This document shows, one piece after another, positions 33,043-42,341 of a DNA stretch of 45,772 nucleotides. This DNA comes from Sulfurimonas sp. (GTDB lineage: Bacteria > Campylobacterota > Campylobacteria > Campylobacterales > Sulfurimonadaceae). The stretch is from positions 1 through 45,772 of the forward strand of contig JAKISR010000012.1 in NCBI GenBank assembly GCA_021648465.1, written 5' to 3'. The notes below the pieces were generated by a model. It did no database searches and had not been told where the DNA came from. It was given only the letters and a program-made list of their open reading frames with translations. Position 1 is the first letter of the stretch. Each line of letters starts with the position of its first letter. Both the position numbers and the translations under genes were made by a program.

Positions 33043-33996
33043 TTAAACTATTACCTTTTTAATAAATGGATGATAATCACCTTTCATTCCGATTGGGTCT
33101 AAATTTCGTATAGTTGAAACAGTTCTAATAGAACCATAAGCTTCATCAAGTCCAAATCCATTACCCTTTAAAATCTCTTCATAACTTCTAGTGTGTAAAT
33201 CAGCAAAACCACCACTAAATTCTATCTCTTCTCCATCTACAGCTATAGAGCGATAAGTTCTAACACCTTTGGCTTTTACATCTTCTGGAATATAGTTATA
33301 GTTCACGCTTAAAAACCATCTTACATTTGCATTTTTCAGCTTAAATGAACCGGCATTGGTATCTGAAATTTTTAAATGAACTATATTTTCTTCTACATCA
33401 CCAAATATCCAACATAGCATGTCATAAAAATGAACACCTATGTTTGAGGCTATACCACCACTTTTCGCTTCATCACCTTTCCAAGATTGAAAATACCACT
33501 TTCCCCTTGAAGTTAAATATGTGAGGTCTATGTCATAAATTTTATTTGGTTTTTCTTTTAATTCTTTTGAAATCTTTTCTTTAAGGGCTATTATTGATGG
33601 GTGTAATCTAAGTTGTAAAATACTATAGATTTTTTGCCTTGTTTCTTTTTCTATAATTTTCAACTGATCAATATTATGTGGATTTAATACTAATGGTTTT
33701 TCACAAATTGCATCCGCACCACTCTTAAGTGCAAATCGTATATGTGAGTCATGCAGATAATTTGGTGTAGCAATACCAATATACTCAATACCATCTTTTT
33801 TACGCCATTTATCAATAAATCTATCAAATCTTTCATATTCAGTAAAAAAACTTGCTTCTGGAAAGTAACTATCCATCACGCCTATGCCATCATATGAATC
33901 AAGTGCAGCTACTAAATTATTACCTGTATCTTTTATAGCTTTCATATGTCTTGGTGCAATATATCCAGCTGCTCCAATTAATGCAAAATTTTTCAT
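33043..33996 (-). CDS. wbpB: WbpB-like UDP-GlcNAc-uronic acid 3-dehydrogenase
   Basis: The 317-residue Gfo/Idh/MocA protein is strikingly close to Pseudomonas WbpB: it starts MKNFALIGAAGYIAPRHM and has ICEKPLV-like AICEKPLVLNP near 116. ILQLRLHPSIIALK, DLTYLTSRGKWYFQSWKGD and GVHFYDMLCWIFG follow. It oxidises C3 of UDP-N-acetylglucosaminuronic acid using bound NAD. A C6 dehydrogenase upstream supplies the uronic acid, and wbpD downstream acetylates the aminated product. The start overlaps the pglK stop by 4 nt. The regeneration of NAD may involve 2-oxoglutarate and the lhgO-like neighbour. Confidence 0.93.
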   Translation of the reverse strand: MKNFALIGAAGYIAPRHMKAIKDTGNNLVAALDSYDGIGVMDSYFPEASFFTEYERFDRFIDKWRKKDGIEYIGIATPNYLHDSHIRFALKSGADAICEKPLVLNPHNIDQLKIIEKETRQKIYSILQLRLHPSIIALKEKISKELKEKPNKIYDIDLTYLTSRGKWYFQSWKGDEAKSGGIASNIGVHFYDMLCWIFGDVEENIVHLKISDTNAGSFKLKNANVRWFLSVNYNYIPEDVKAKGVRTYRSIAVDGEEIEFSGGFADLHTRSYEEILKGNGFGLDEAYGSIRTVSTIRNLDPIGMKGDYHPFIKKVIV

Positions 33997-35681
33997 TCTA
34001 TTATCTTGCCTTTTTCTAATTTATAAATTTTATCACATCCATCAAGAGTACTTAACCTATGTGCAATTATTATTAATGTTTTATCGCTGCTTATTTCATA
34101 AATTTCTTTCATTATCTTTTTTTCTGTCTCATCATCTAATGCAGAAGTTGCTTCATCCAACAGAAGTATTTCAGGGTTTGTATATAGAGCTCTAGCTATA
34201 GCTATTCTCTGTTTTTGTCCACCACTAAGCATTATACCACCCTCTCCAACTCTTGTCTCTTCTCCATCTTTTGTTTTTAAAAACTCATATATTCTTGCTT
34301 TTTTTAGACAATTCTCAAGCCTATTTTTATCATAAAGTGAACCAAAAGATACATTTTCACCCACCGTTCCATCAAAAAGATAGACAGACTGAGGTATATA
34401 TCCAACTTTACTTCTCCAAGCTTTAACATTTGAATCATCTATAGTAGTGTCATCTGAAAGTATTTTACCAGATTTTGGTCTATATAATCCTATAATAATA
34501 TCTACTAATGTGCTTTTTCCACTTCCACTTTCACCAACAAATGCTATTTTTGAGCCTTTTTCTATTGTAAGAGAAATATCATCAATAATTTGCTTATCTT
34601 TCTCATACTCAAATTTTAAATTTTTTATAACTATATGTTTTTTTAAGCTTATCTCTTCATTACCTAGTTTTTCACTATCGTACATTAAATCATTATGTAT
34701 TATATCTAATGCCTTGTAATTAAAAAGAATTTGATTATAACTACTCATAATTCTATTAATTGACGGCATTAATCTATAAAGAGCTAAAACAAACATAGAT
34801 ATAATCGCAAGCGAAGAAGATATGTCATTTTCATGTTTCCATACAATGTATATTATAATAAATACAATAATACCGAAGCCAACAGCTTCTAAAAATAATC
34901 TTGGAACATGGCTAAGTGTTGTATATGTAATATTAGCTTGTGCAAAATTAAAACTAGCACTCTCAAAACCTTTTAACATATCTTTATCATCTGATTTAAG
35001 TTTAATTAGTTTAAAATTCCCAAAACTTCTATTAATTATCTCATAAAATTTTGTTTGAACTTCAGCTCTTATTTTTCCAGCTTTTTTTATATTTTTTGAT
35101 ACAGTTTTTAACATTATAAGAGCATTTACTATTAATACAATAGTTAAAACAAGTGTTATTTTATAATTTACATACAACATCATTGCGTATATAAATATAA
35201 CAATAAAAATTTCACTCATCATAAAAAGTGCTCCAGAGATTACCTGTGTTAAATTTGAAGCTTCATTTATTATTGATTTTGTTAAAGTAGATGAGTTTTT
35301 AGATGCAAAATTTTTATATGTCATTCCCATATAATTCTCAAAAAGTCTATATGCCAAAAGGTGGTATCTTCCTTGAGTAAATCTACTTAATGTGTAGAAA
35401 TATATTAAATTTATTATGCTTCTAAAAAGATAAAATATAATTAAAATAGTACCAAATGCTATAACAAAAGAGACATTACTATCAAAATCAAACATCTCAT
35501 ATACTTTAAGATAATACTCATTTGAATGTATCAATGTAAAATCTGTTGCAACAGCAATAAATGGCATAATTACTGAAATACCTACAGTCTCTACAATAGA
35601 GATAAAGATAGAAAAAAACAGTAGTCCTAATAAAAGTTGTTTATCTCTTGAAGTTAATAAACTTTTTAATTTCTGTATCAA
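33993..35681 (-). CDS. pglK: PglK-type ABC flippase for lipid-linked oligosaccharide
   Basis: This 562-residue half-transporter combines six transmembrane helices (residues about 15-305) with an ATPase domain: Walker A GESGSGKST at 383-391, signature LSGGQ at 485-489, Walker B ILLLDE at 505-510 and an IIAHRLST H-loop. The length and sequence match Campylobacter PglK (564), including SIVETVGISVIMPFIAVATDF and ALYRLMPSINRI. It flips undecaprenyl-diphosphate-linked glycan to the periplasm, where PglB can use it. It is the only flippase in the window; no Wzx-type gene is seen. One base separates it from the upstream dehydrogenase. Confidence 0.93.
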   Translation of the reverse strand: MIQKLKSLLTSRDKQLLLGLLFFSIFISIVETVGISVIMPFIAVATDFTLIHSNEYYLKVYEMFDFDSNVSFVIAFGTILIIFYLFRSIINLIYFYTLSRFTQGRYHLLAYRLFENYMGMTYKNFASKNSSTLTKSIINEASNLTQVISGALFMMSEIFIVIFIYAMMLYVNYKITLVLTIVLIVNALIMLKTVSKNIKKAGKIRAEVQTKFYEIINRSFGNFKLIKLKSDDKDMLKGFESASFNFAQANITYTTLSHVPRLFLEAVGFGIIVFIIIYIVWKHENDISSSLAIISMFVLALYRLMPSINRIMSSYNQILFNYKALDIIHNDLMYDSEKLGNEEISLKKHIVIKNLKFEYEKDKQIIDDISLTIEKGSKIAFVGESGSGKSTLVDIIIGLYRPKSGKILSDDTTIDDSNVKAWRSKVGYIPQSVYLFDGTVGENVSFGSLYDKNRLENCLKKARIYEFLKTKDGEETRVGEGGIMLSGGQKQRIAIARALYTNPEILLLDEATSALDDETEKKIMKEIYEISSDKTLIIIAHRLSTLDGCDKIYKLEKGKIIE

Positions 35682-36932
35682 CTACAAACCACCATCACAA
35701 TAATCTAAAACAGCTTTAATATCATAAATAACTCTGTTTTTTTGATTTGATATGTTTAAACCTTTAAACTCATCATGTGCAACTGCTAAAACGACTGCTT
35801 CATATTTCGAAATATCTATCTTATCTTGAAGTTCTATGTTGTACTCTATTTTTACTTCATCACTATTTACCCAAGGGTCATATACATCAACTCTGCATCC
35901 AAACTCTTTTAATTCATCTACCACATCTATTACTCTTGAGTTTCTTATATCAGGGCAATTCTCTTTAAAAGTAATCCCAAGAATTAATACTTTTGAGCCT
36001 TCTATCTTATGACCTTTTTTTATCATAAGTTTTATAACTTGATTTGCTACATAAATTCCCATATTATCATTTAATCTTCTACCTGCAAGTATTATCTCTG
36101 GGTTATAGCCAACTTCTTGTGCTTTATGAGTTAGATAATATGGATCAACACCTATGCAGTGTCCACCGACTAATCCTGGTTTAAATGGTAAGAAGTTCCA
36201 TTTAGTTGCAGCAGCTTCTAATACATCATTTGTATTAATCCCTAATTTATTAAATATTATTGCAAGTTCATTTACGAATGCTATATTTATATCTCTTTGA
36301 GAATTTTCTATCACTTTTGCAGCTTCCGCTACTTTAATTGTTGGTGCTAGATGTGTTCCTGCTGTTATCACACTTGCATATAACTCATCTACTTTTTTTC
36401 CTATCTCTGGAGTTGAACCTGCTGTAACTTTAAGTATTTTTGTAACTGTATGTTCTTTATCACCTGGGTTTATTCTCTCAGGGGAATATCCACAGTAAAA
36501 GTCTTCATTAAATTTTAAGTTAGAGAATTTTTCTAGTATAGGGACACAATCTTCTTCTGTTGCACCTGGATACACAGTTGATTCATATATTACAATATCA
36601 TCTTGTTTTAGTACTTTACCTATAGTCTCGCTTGCTTTTATAAGTGGTGTTAAATCTGGTCTTTTATTTTTATCTATTGGAGTTGGCACAGTTACTATAT
36701 AAATATTACAATCTTTTATATCTTTTGTACTTGATGTAAATTTTATATTATTTTCTAGTGCCTCTTGCACTTGTTTCTCATTTAGTTCTAATGTTTTATC
36801 AAATGCACGATTGAGTTCATCGATTCTTGATTGGTATATATCAAATCCAACTACTTCATATTTAAAACTAAATGCGTGAGCTAAAGGTAAACCAACATAA
36901 CCTAATCCAATTATACATATTTTATTTTTCAT
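35682..36932 (-). CDS. tviB: UDP-N-acetylhexosamine 6-dehydrogenase (TviB/WbpO family)
   Basis: The 416-residue protein is a UDP-glucose/GDP-mannose dehydrogenase family member: IIGLGYVGLPLAHAFS at the N-terminus, GYSPERINPGDK near residue 150 and the catalytic Cys in FKPGLVGGHCIGVDPYY near 256. LILGITFKENCPDIRNSR near 318 is also present. It matches TviB and WbpO, which oxidise C6 of UDP-GlcNAc or UDP-GalNAc twice to the uronic acid. It would supply the WbpB substrate (if acting on UDP-GlcNAc) or a GalNAc-uronic acid. Thirteen bases separate it from ugd. Confidence 0.9.
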   Translation of the reverse strand: MKNKICIIGLGYVGLPLAHAFSFKYEVVGFDIYQSRIDELNRAFDKTLELNEKQVQEALENNIKFTSSTKDIKDCNIYIVTVPTPIDKNKRPDLTPLIKASETIGKVLKQDDIVIYESTVYPGATEEDCVPILEKFSNLKFNEDFYCGYSPERINPGDKEHTVTKILKVTAGSTPEIGKKVDELYASVITAGTHLAPTIKVAEAAKVIENSQRDINIAFVNELAIIFNKLGINTNDVLEAAATKWNFLPFKPGLVGGHCIGVDPYYLTHKAQEVGYNPEIILAGRRLNDNMGIYVANQVIKLMIKKGHKIEGSKVLILGITFKENCPDIRNSRVIDVVDELKEFGCRVDVYDPWVNSDEVKIEYNIELQDKIDISKYEAVVLAVAHDEFKGLNISNQKNRVIYDIKAVLDYCDGGL

Positions 36933-36945
36933 TTATAAATTATCC

Positions 36946-38115
36946 TTAATCATCACTATTAAAAATATCACGAGTATAAATTTTATCTTCAACATCTTTG
37001 ATATTTTGTGATAACCTATTTGCTACTATAATATCAGAGATTAATTTAAACTCATCTAAATCTTTTATAACTCTTGAATGAAAAAACTGATCTTCCTTAA
37101 ACACAGGTTCATATATAACTACTTCTATACCTTTGGCTTTGATTCGTTTCATTATTCCTTGAATTGCACTTGCTCTAAAGTTATCACTTCCATTTTTCAT
37201 AACAAGTCTATATATTCCAACTATTTTTGGTTTTTTAGAAATTATACTCTCTGCTATAAAATCTTTTCTTGTAGTATTTGAATCTACTATAGCGCCTATG
37301 ATATTACTTGGTACATCTTTATAGTTAGCTCTTAACTGTTTAGTGTCTTTTGGTAGACAGTAACCGCCATAACCAAAGCTTGGATTATTATAATGATTTC
37401 CAATTCGAGGGTCTAGTCCTACACCATTGATAATATCTTTAGTATTGAGTCCATGAGACTCTGCGTAAGAGTCAAGTTCATTAAAGTAAGATACTCTCAT
37501 AGCAAGGTAAGTGTTAGAAAATAGTTTTACTGCTTCTGCTTCTGTTGAGTCTGTAAGTAATATATCTATATCTTTTTTTAGAGCACCTTGTGCTAATAAG
37601 TTTGCAAAAGTTTGAGCTCTTTGTGATTTTTCACCAACGATAATTCGACTTGGATATAAATTATCATGTAATGCACTTCCTTCTCTTAAAAACTCTGGAG
37701 AAAATATTATGTTTGAGTTATTAAATTGCTCACTTATTGATTTAGTATATCCAACTGGCACAGTTGATTTTATAACCATTGTTGCCTTAGGGTTTATCTC
37801 TAGTACATCTTTTATAATCATCTCTACAAGTGAAGTATTAAAATAATTTGTTTCAGGATCATAATCCGTTGGAGTAGCTATGATAATAAATTCTGCATCT
37901 TTATATGCTTCATGTTTATCAAGTGTTGCTTTAAAGTTTAAATCTTTATTTTTTAGATACTCACTTATCTCAATATCTTCTATGGGAGATATTTTATCAT
38001 TTAGCATAGCAACTTTTTTTGCATCTATATCTAAAGCCACTACCTCATTATTTTGTGCTAAAAGAACTCCATTTGATAGACCAACATACCCTATCCCAGC
38101 TATAGCAATCTTCAC
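36946..38115 (-). CDS. ugd: UDP-glucose 6-dehydrogenase (short E. coli-type Ugd)
   Basis: The 389-residue enzyme oxidises UDP-glucose to UDP-glucuronic acid with two NAD. It shows IAGIGYVGLSNGVLLAQ, SPEFLREGSALHDNLYPSRII near residue 140 and the catalytic Cys in PSFGYGGYCLPKDTKQL near 255. Its length equals the E. coli form (388) and it differs clearly from the TviB-type neighbour. With galU and pgi directly upstream it completes the route from fructose-6-phosphate to UDP-GlcA if phosphoglucomutase is supplied elsewhere. It overlaps pgi by 4 nt. Confidence 0.93.
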   Translation of the reverse strand: MKIAIAGIGYVGLSNGVLLAQNNEVVALDIDAKKVAMLNDKISPIEDIEISEYLKNKDLNFKATLDKHEAYKDAEFIIIATPTDYDPETNYFNTSLVEMIIKDVLEINPKATMVIKSTVPVGYTKSISEQFNNSNIIFSPEFLREGSALHDNLYPSRIIVGEKSQRAQTFANLLAQGALKKDIDILLTDSTEAEAVKLFSNTYLAMRVSYFNELDSYAESHGLNTKDIINGVGLDPRIGNHYNNPSFGYGGYCLPKDTKQLRANYKDVPSNIIGAIVDSNTTRKDFIAESIISKKPKIVGIYRLVMKNGSDNFRASAIQGIMKRIKAKGIEVVIYEPVFKEDQFFHSRVIKDLDEFKLISDIIVANRLSQNIKDVEDKIYTRDIFNSDD

Positions 38116-39323
38116 TTAATACTATCCTTTAATTTATCTTTTAAAATAATTTTACCTGCTTCTACTCCTGGTTGATTATAAGCATCAATATACATAAACT
38201 TAGCACAAATAGACGTTAAAAGTTCATATTCATACATTAAATTTGCAATACTTCTCTCGCTAACACCATCTATTGTTATAACATCACATGGAATATCATT
38301 TAAGTTATTTATTGATTCAATTGTAGCATCAGCTTGAGTGTTGATAAGTGAAGAAAACTCAAGATTATTTAAATAATCTAACTCACTTAAACCATCAAGT
38401 TTAATATTTGGAATTTTAAGATTACTATGAAAATCATCTACCTTAATTACTGTTACTGTTTTATCTCTTTTTCCTTCAATTATAAGCTGCAAAAAAGAGT
38501 GCTGATCTACTGGTCCAATAATCCCTATAGGGGTTAAACCTTGTCTTGTACTATTTATATCAATTTTACCTAAGCTTTCTCCCCATAATTGAATATACCA
38601 TTTATTAAATCCTTCTAATCTTGATGAATATGAAAAAACAACATTCATATTAAAACTATTTTTATATTCTACAAAAAATCTGGCTTTATTTAAAAGTTTA
38701 TTATATTTCAAATCTTTATTAAAAAAAGAATTGTATACCTCTTTAGCACCATTTAAAAGCTCGTCAATATCTATACCAACAATAGCTAATGGAAGTAAGC
38801 CCACAGCAGAAAAAACAGAGAACCTTCCACCAACATTTTTTGGGATATCAAAACTCTCTATTTGATTTATTTTAGCATATTCACTTAATTTTGAATCACT
38901 TTCAGTAATAACTAAAGTATTGTTTTTATCACACTTAATTAAAGAATTAATATATTTAAATATTGATATTGTTTCAATTGTTGTACCAGACTTTGATATA
39001 ACTATAAAAAGTGTATCTTTAAGATTTATAGCTTCAATTTTTGATTTTATATCTATAGGATCTGTTGTCTCTAAAAAATAAAGTTTTTTACTTAAATTTT
39101 TTGAATGCTTTAAAAATTTATAGATTGCATATGTTCCAAGTGTACTTCCACCTATTCCTATAACAACTATATTTGATTGCTTTACAGTTGTAGCATATTC
39201 TTTAAAAGCTGTTGTATTTTGACTTGTAAGATTATAATAACCTATATACTCTTTTTCTTTTATAATTTCACTAAAAATATTTTCATCTGATATAGTTGGG
39301 TTAAAATTATGTTGATATTTCAT
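38112..39323 (-). CDS. pgi: glucose-6-phosphate isomerase (short form)
   Basis: This 403-residue protein is shorter than the usual 550-residue Pgi but matches the compact form of Campylobacterota. SIS-domain motifs VVIGIGGSTLGTYAIYKF near residue 55 and IVISKSGTTIETIS near 107 precede the family signature NVGGRFSVFSAVG near 163. A QLWGESLGK segment near 243 and a C-terminal Gln-Pro-Gly-Val-Glu-Ala-Gly-Lys with the active-site Lys complete it. It interconverts glucose-6- and fructose-6-phosphate. Here it lies in the sugar-nucleotide supply group, four bases from galU. Confidence 0.93.
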   Translation of the reverse strand: MKYQHNFNPTISDENIFSEIIKEKEYIGYYNLTSQNTTAFKEYATTVKQSNIVVIGIGGSTLGTYAIYKFLKHSKNLSKKLYFLETTDPIDIKSKIEAINLKDTLFIVISKSGTTIETISIFKYINSLIKCDKNNTLVITESDSKLSEYAKINQIESFDIPKNVGGRFSVFSAVGLLPLAIVGIDIDELLNGAKEVYNSFFNKDLKYNKLLNKARFFVEYKNSFNMNVVFSYSSRLEGFNKWYIQLWGESLGKIDINSTRQGLTPIGIIGPVDQHSFLQLIIEGKRDKTVTVIKVDDFHSNLKIPNIKLDGLSELDYLNNLEFSSLINTQADATIESINNLNDIPCDVITIDGVSERSIANLMYEYELLTSICAKFMYIDAYNQPGVEAGKIILKDKLKDSIK

Positions 39324-39326
39324 TTT

Positions 39327-40187
39327 TTATAAATTATTCTTTTTATAAAAATAATTTGTTGCTTCAACAAATCCATCTACTGAGCCACAATCAAATCTTT
39401 TACCTTGGAATTTATAAGCGATAACTTTACCTTGTTTTGCTTGAGTTAAAAGTGCATCAGTTATCTGAATTTCTCCACCTTTTCCAGGTTTAGTTTCTCT
39501 TAAAATATCAAAAATATCAGGAGTTAAAATATATCTACCAATAATTGCTAAATTAGACGGTGCATCTTCAGGATTTGGTTTTTCTACCATATCACTTACT
39601 CTAATGATATTTTTTTCTTCAATGCTACCAGCAATCACACCATATTTATTACTATCTTGTTTAGGTATCTCTTCCACTGCCACAATAGAACATTGGTATT
39701 TTTCATATAGTTTTGTCATTTGTAAAAGAACTGATTCATCATCACCCCGAGGGCACTTGTTCCTTTGGTCAGGCGCATTATCACATAAATCATCTGCAAG
39801 AATTACTGCAAAAGGCTCATTACCTATAAGAGTTTCTCCACAAAGAATTGCATGTCCTAAACCCTTCATTTCAACTTGACGAGTATATGAAAAAGTACAT
39901 TTAGTTATAACAGATCTTATCTCCGTTAAATAATGCTCTTTTGGTGTACCTTTTATTTGATGTTCTAACTCATAAGAGATATCAAAGTGATCTTCTATTG
40001 CGCGTTTACCACGACCTGTAACAATTGCCATTGTATTAATACCTGCACTTAATGCTTCTTCCACTCCATACTGTAAAAGTGGTTTTGTTAACACTGCTAA
40101 CATCTCTTTTGGTATAGCTTTAGTAGCTGGAAGAAACCTTGTTCCATACCCAGCTGCAGGGAATAGACATTTTCTAATTTTTAACAT
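39327..40187 (-). CDS. galU: UTP-glucose-1-phosphate uridylyltransferase
   Basis: The 286-residue enzyme makes UDP-glucose from UTP and glucose-1-phosphate. It has the nucleotidyltransferase signature FPAAGYGTRFLPATKAIPKE at residues 9-28, LPVRV-like FAVILADDLCD near 131, VEKPNPEDAPSN near 190 and a conserved FDCGSVDGFVEA end. The substrate-binding Lys residues follow the GalU pattern. It feeds ugd and any glucosyltransferase of the cluster. A 27-nt gap separates it from pglB. Confidence 0.94.
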   Translation of the reverse strand: MLKIRKCLFPAAGYGTRFLPATKAIPKEMLAVLTKPLLQYGVEEALSAGINTMAIVTGRGKRAIEDHFDISYELEHQIKGTPKEHYLTEIRSVITKCTFSYTRQVEMKGLGHAILCGETLIGNEPFAVILADDLCDNAPDQRNKCPRGDDESVLLQMTKLYEKYQCSIVAVEEIPKQDSNKYGVIAGSIEEKNIIRVSDMVEKPNPEDAPSNLAIIGRYILTPDIFDILRETKPGKGGEIQITDALLTQAKQGKVIAYKFQGKRFDCGSVDGFVEATNYFYKKNNL

Positions 40188-40214
40188 TTATAACCTTGAA
40201 AATTATATTTATAA

Positions 40215-42341
40215 TTATATCTTAAGTTTATATACTTTGACATGAGGGTTTGTAATAACTTGCTCAAAAAGTGATTTATCATATTCTTCAAGTACCATTA
40301 GTTGAATATATGTAGAATAATATGATTCATCATCAATAACTAAAAAAGTATTATAATTTTTCATATAAATCACTGTTATACCATTACTTTTAGACTCTTG
40401 CATCTCTTTTTGAAATTTCATATTTTTACCATAAGATGTTTTTATAAATCTTTTTACAGGTATATTTCTGTCTCCAATTTTTACACTTTGGTCTTTAAAA
40501 TTAAATAAAACGCCTCTTCCTAAATCAACAATATTTTTTTCTTGTTTAAACCTTTTACTTACATAAAAAAGTGGTTGATTTTTCATCTTTCCATTCATAA
40601 GGTCTATATTTGAAAATGTTTTTACAGTTGGGTATATGTCTAACATCCTATATGGTAGATAAAAATAAATATCTCTTGTTTTTTCTGGTAATTTTATATC
40701 TGTCTCAAGAGATAGTAAAAAATCGTTTGTATCATTAAAATCATAATCTTTTGTCATTTGTTCTATATTTGAAAATATTTTAATTTTTTTATCTTTAGAA
40801 AGATTTTGATTAATCTTAGAAACTTTAAATGCTTTTTCTCTATATTCAACATCTAATCTTGCCATTTTTGATGATACTTCTTGTGCATTTGTTAATACAA
40901 AACTAACTGGGAAATTAACTTCTCCACTATGTTTTCCACCATCAACAAGTGTTTTCACATCACTATAGTATCTTATTGGATATCCATAATCCCACCATCC
41001 AACAACATAATCTTCCTTATCTGCAATACTTCCTAATTTAGTTAAAACATTAACTTCATCAACGTTAAAAACAGTAGGAACTTTATATGCCTCGATATGT
41101 TTATAATTAGGATAGAGAATTGCTAAAGTTAAAGCAAATATAGTTAAAAATTTTAATTTTTTAGTTGGCATCACTCTTGCTATTTCTGCAATTAAAAATG
41201 CCACTCCAAATGCTAAAATAGGTACAGCGTATATAGTAAATCTAAGTCCAGCAATACTTGCTAAAAATCCAAGTCCAATCATTGGCAATGCAAATAACAT
41301 GATTTTTTCTCTGTATACTAAATAGATAAATCCTATTATAGAAATAATAAATGTTATGGCATGTCCACTTATACGATTTGCAAATGTTTCAAATGGAATT
41401 TGACCTGCTTCTCTAATGGTCTGCATTACTGCGTAAAAATGAAGCTTAAATCCATCCTGTGCAACAACTACTTTATTAGCAAATATATATGCATTTAATT
41501 TATTTAAAATTGGATCAATTCCACCCATAATAAGAAATAGAAGTATTGAGGTTCCTAATATATAATAGATATATTTTTGAAATTTATCCTGTTTAAATAT
41601 ATAAAGAATAACTAAAATTAATGGAACTTTTATAAGTAGCCCAATTTTTATCATAGCAAACATCATAATTGCCAAAAGCTTATAATTATAAAGATTTTTT
41701 CTATCCCAAAGAAGAGTGTAAAAGAAAATCAAAGCAAAAAAGGAGAACTCTAAAGCATAGCTTTTAGGATACCACCAAGTATAGATAAGAATACTTGCAG
41801 CTGTTATAATAAGGTACTTATCTTCATCTGTTTTTATAGCTAAGATAATTGCCCAGAGTAAAAACATAGGAAGAACTATATTTAGCATATCAGTATCTAA
41901 ATAACCAACCATTGTACGGTTATAATAACTCCAAGCTATACTAGATAAAAGTGCCGCTATAAAACCCATCTCTAAATTATTTAAACTTTTAGCTATTAAA
42001 ATAACTGGTATAACTATTAGTGAGCTTAAAAATACAGGTAAAAAAAGTATCACACTTTCAAAAGAAAATGGCATAACTATCGCAAAAAATGCTGTTATAT
42101 AAGAAGCTGCTCTAGTTATTGGAGAGAGGTCATTCTCTTGACTTATACCACTTATGATATCTCTTGCCCCTTCAGCCCAAAAATACCCATCATTAGTATT
42201 TATCATAAATTGACCATTAAACATAAATGGTTCATATCCACTGAAATTGAAATACCATATCATTCTCATAGCAACTGAAAAAGTAAATGCAAGTAATATA
42301 TATAAAAGTGTTAGTTTTGTTTCTTTTGTTAAACTATTCAT
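40215..42341 (-). CDS. pglB: PglB/STT3 oligosaccharyltransferase
   Basis: The 708-residue enzyme transfers a lipid-linked glycan to Asn in protein sequons at the periplasmic face. Residues 1-400 hold about 13 membrane helices and the rest is periplasmic. Catalytic elements are visible: NDGYFWAEG with Asp51, the external-loop pair YLDTD (Asp149, Asp151), TIRE with Glu311, and GLRFTIY with Arg367. The sequon-binding WWDYG lies at 449-453, followed by DGGKHSG. The length equals Campylobacter PglB (713). The extended bacterial sequon D/E-x-N-x-S/T is likely but not provable here. It overlaps the upstream GT2 gene by 8 nt. Confidence 0.96.
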   Translation of the reverse strand: MNSLTKETKLTLLYILLAFTFSVAMRMIWYFNFSGYEPFMFNGQFMINTNDGYFWAEGARDIISGISQENDLSPITRAASYITAFFAIVMPFSFESVILFLPVFLSSLIVIPVILIAKSLNNLEMGFIAALLSSIAWSYYNRTMVGYLDTDMLNIVLPMFLLWAIILAIKTDEDKYLIITAASILIYTWWYPKSYALEFSFFALIFFYTLLWDRKNLYNYKLLAIMMFAMIKIGLLIKVPLILVILYIFKQDKFQKYIYYILGTSILLFLIMGGIDPILNKLNAYIFANKVVVAQDGFKLHFYAVMQTIREAGQIPFETFANRISGHAITFIISIIGFIYLVYREKIMLFALPMIGLGFLASIAGLRFTIYAVPILAFGVAFLIAEIARVMPTKKLKFLTIFALTLAILYPNYKHIEAYKVPTVFNVDEVNVLTKLGSIADKEDYVVGWWDYGYPIRYYSDVKTLVDGGKHSGEVNFPVSFVLTNAQEVSSKMARLDVEYREKAFKVSKINQNLSKDKKIKIFSNIEQMTKDYDFNDTNDFLLSLETDIKLPEKTRDIYFYLPYRMLDIYPTVKTFSNIDLMNGKMKNQPLFYVSKRFKQEKNIVDLGRGVLFNFKDQSVKIGDRNIPVKRFIKTSYGKNMKFQKEMQESKSNGITVIYMKNYNTFLVIDDESYYSTYIQLMVLEEYDKSLFEQVITNPHVKVYKLKI

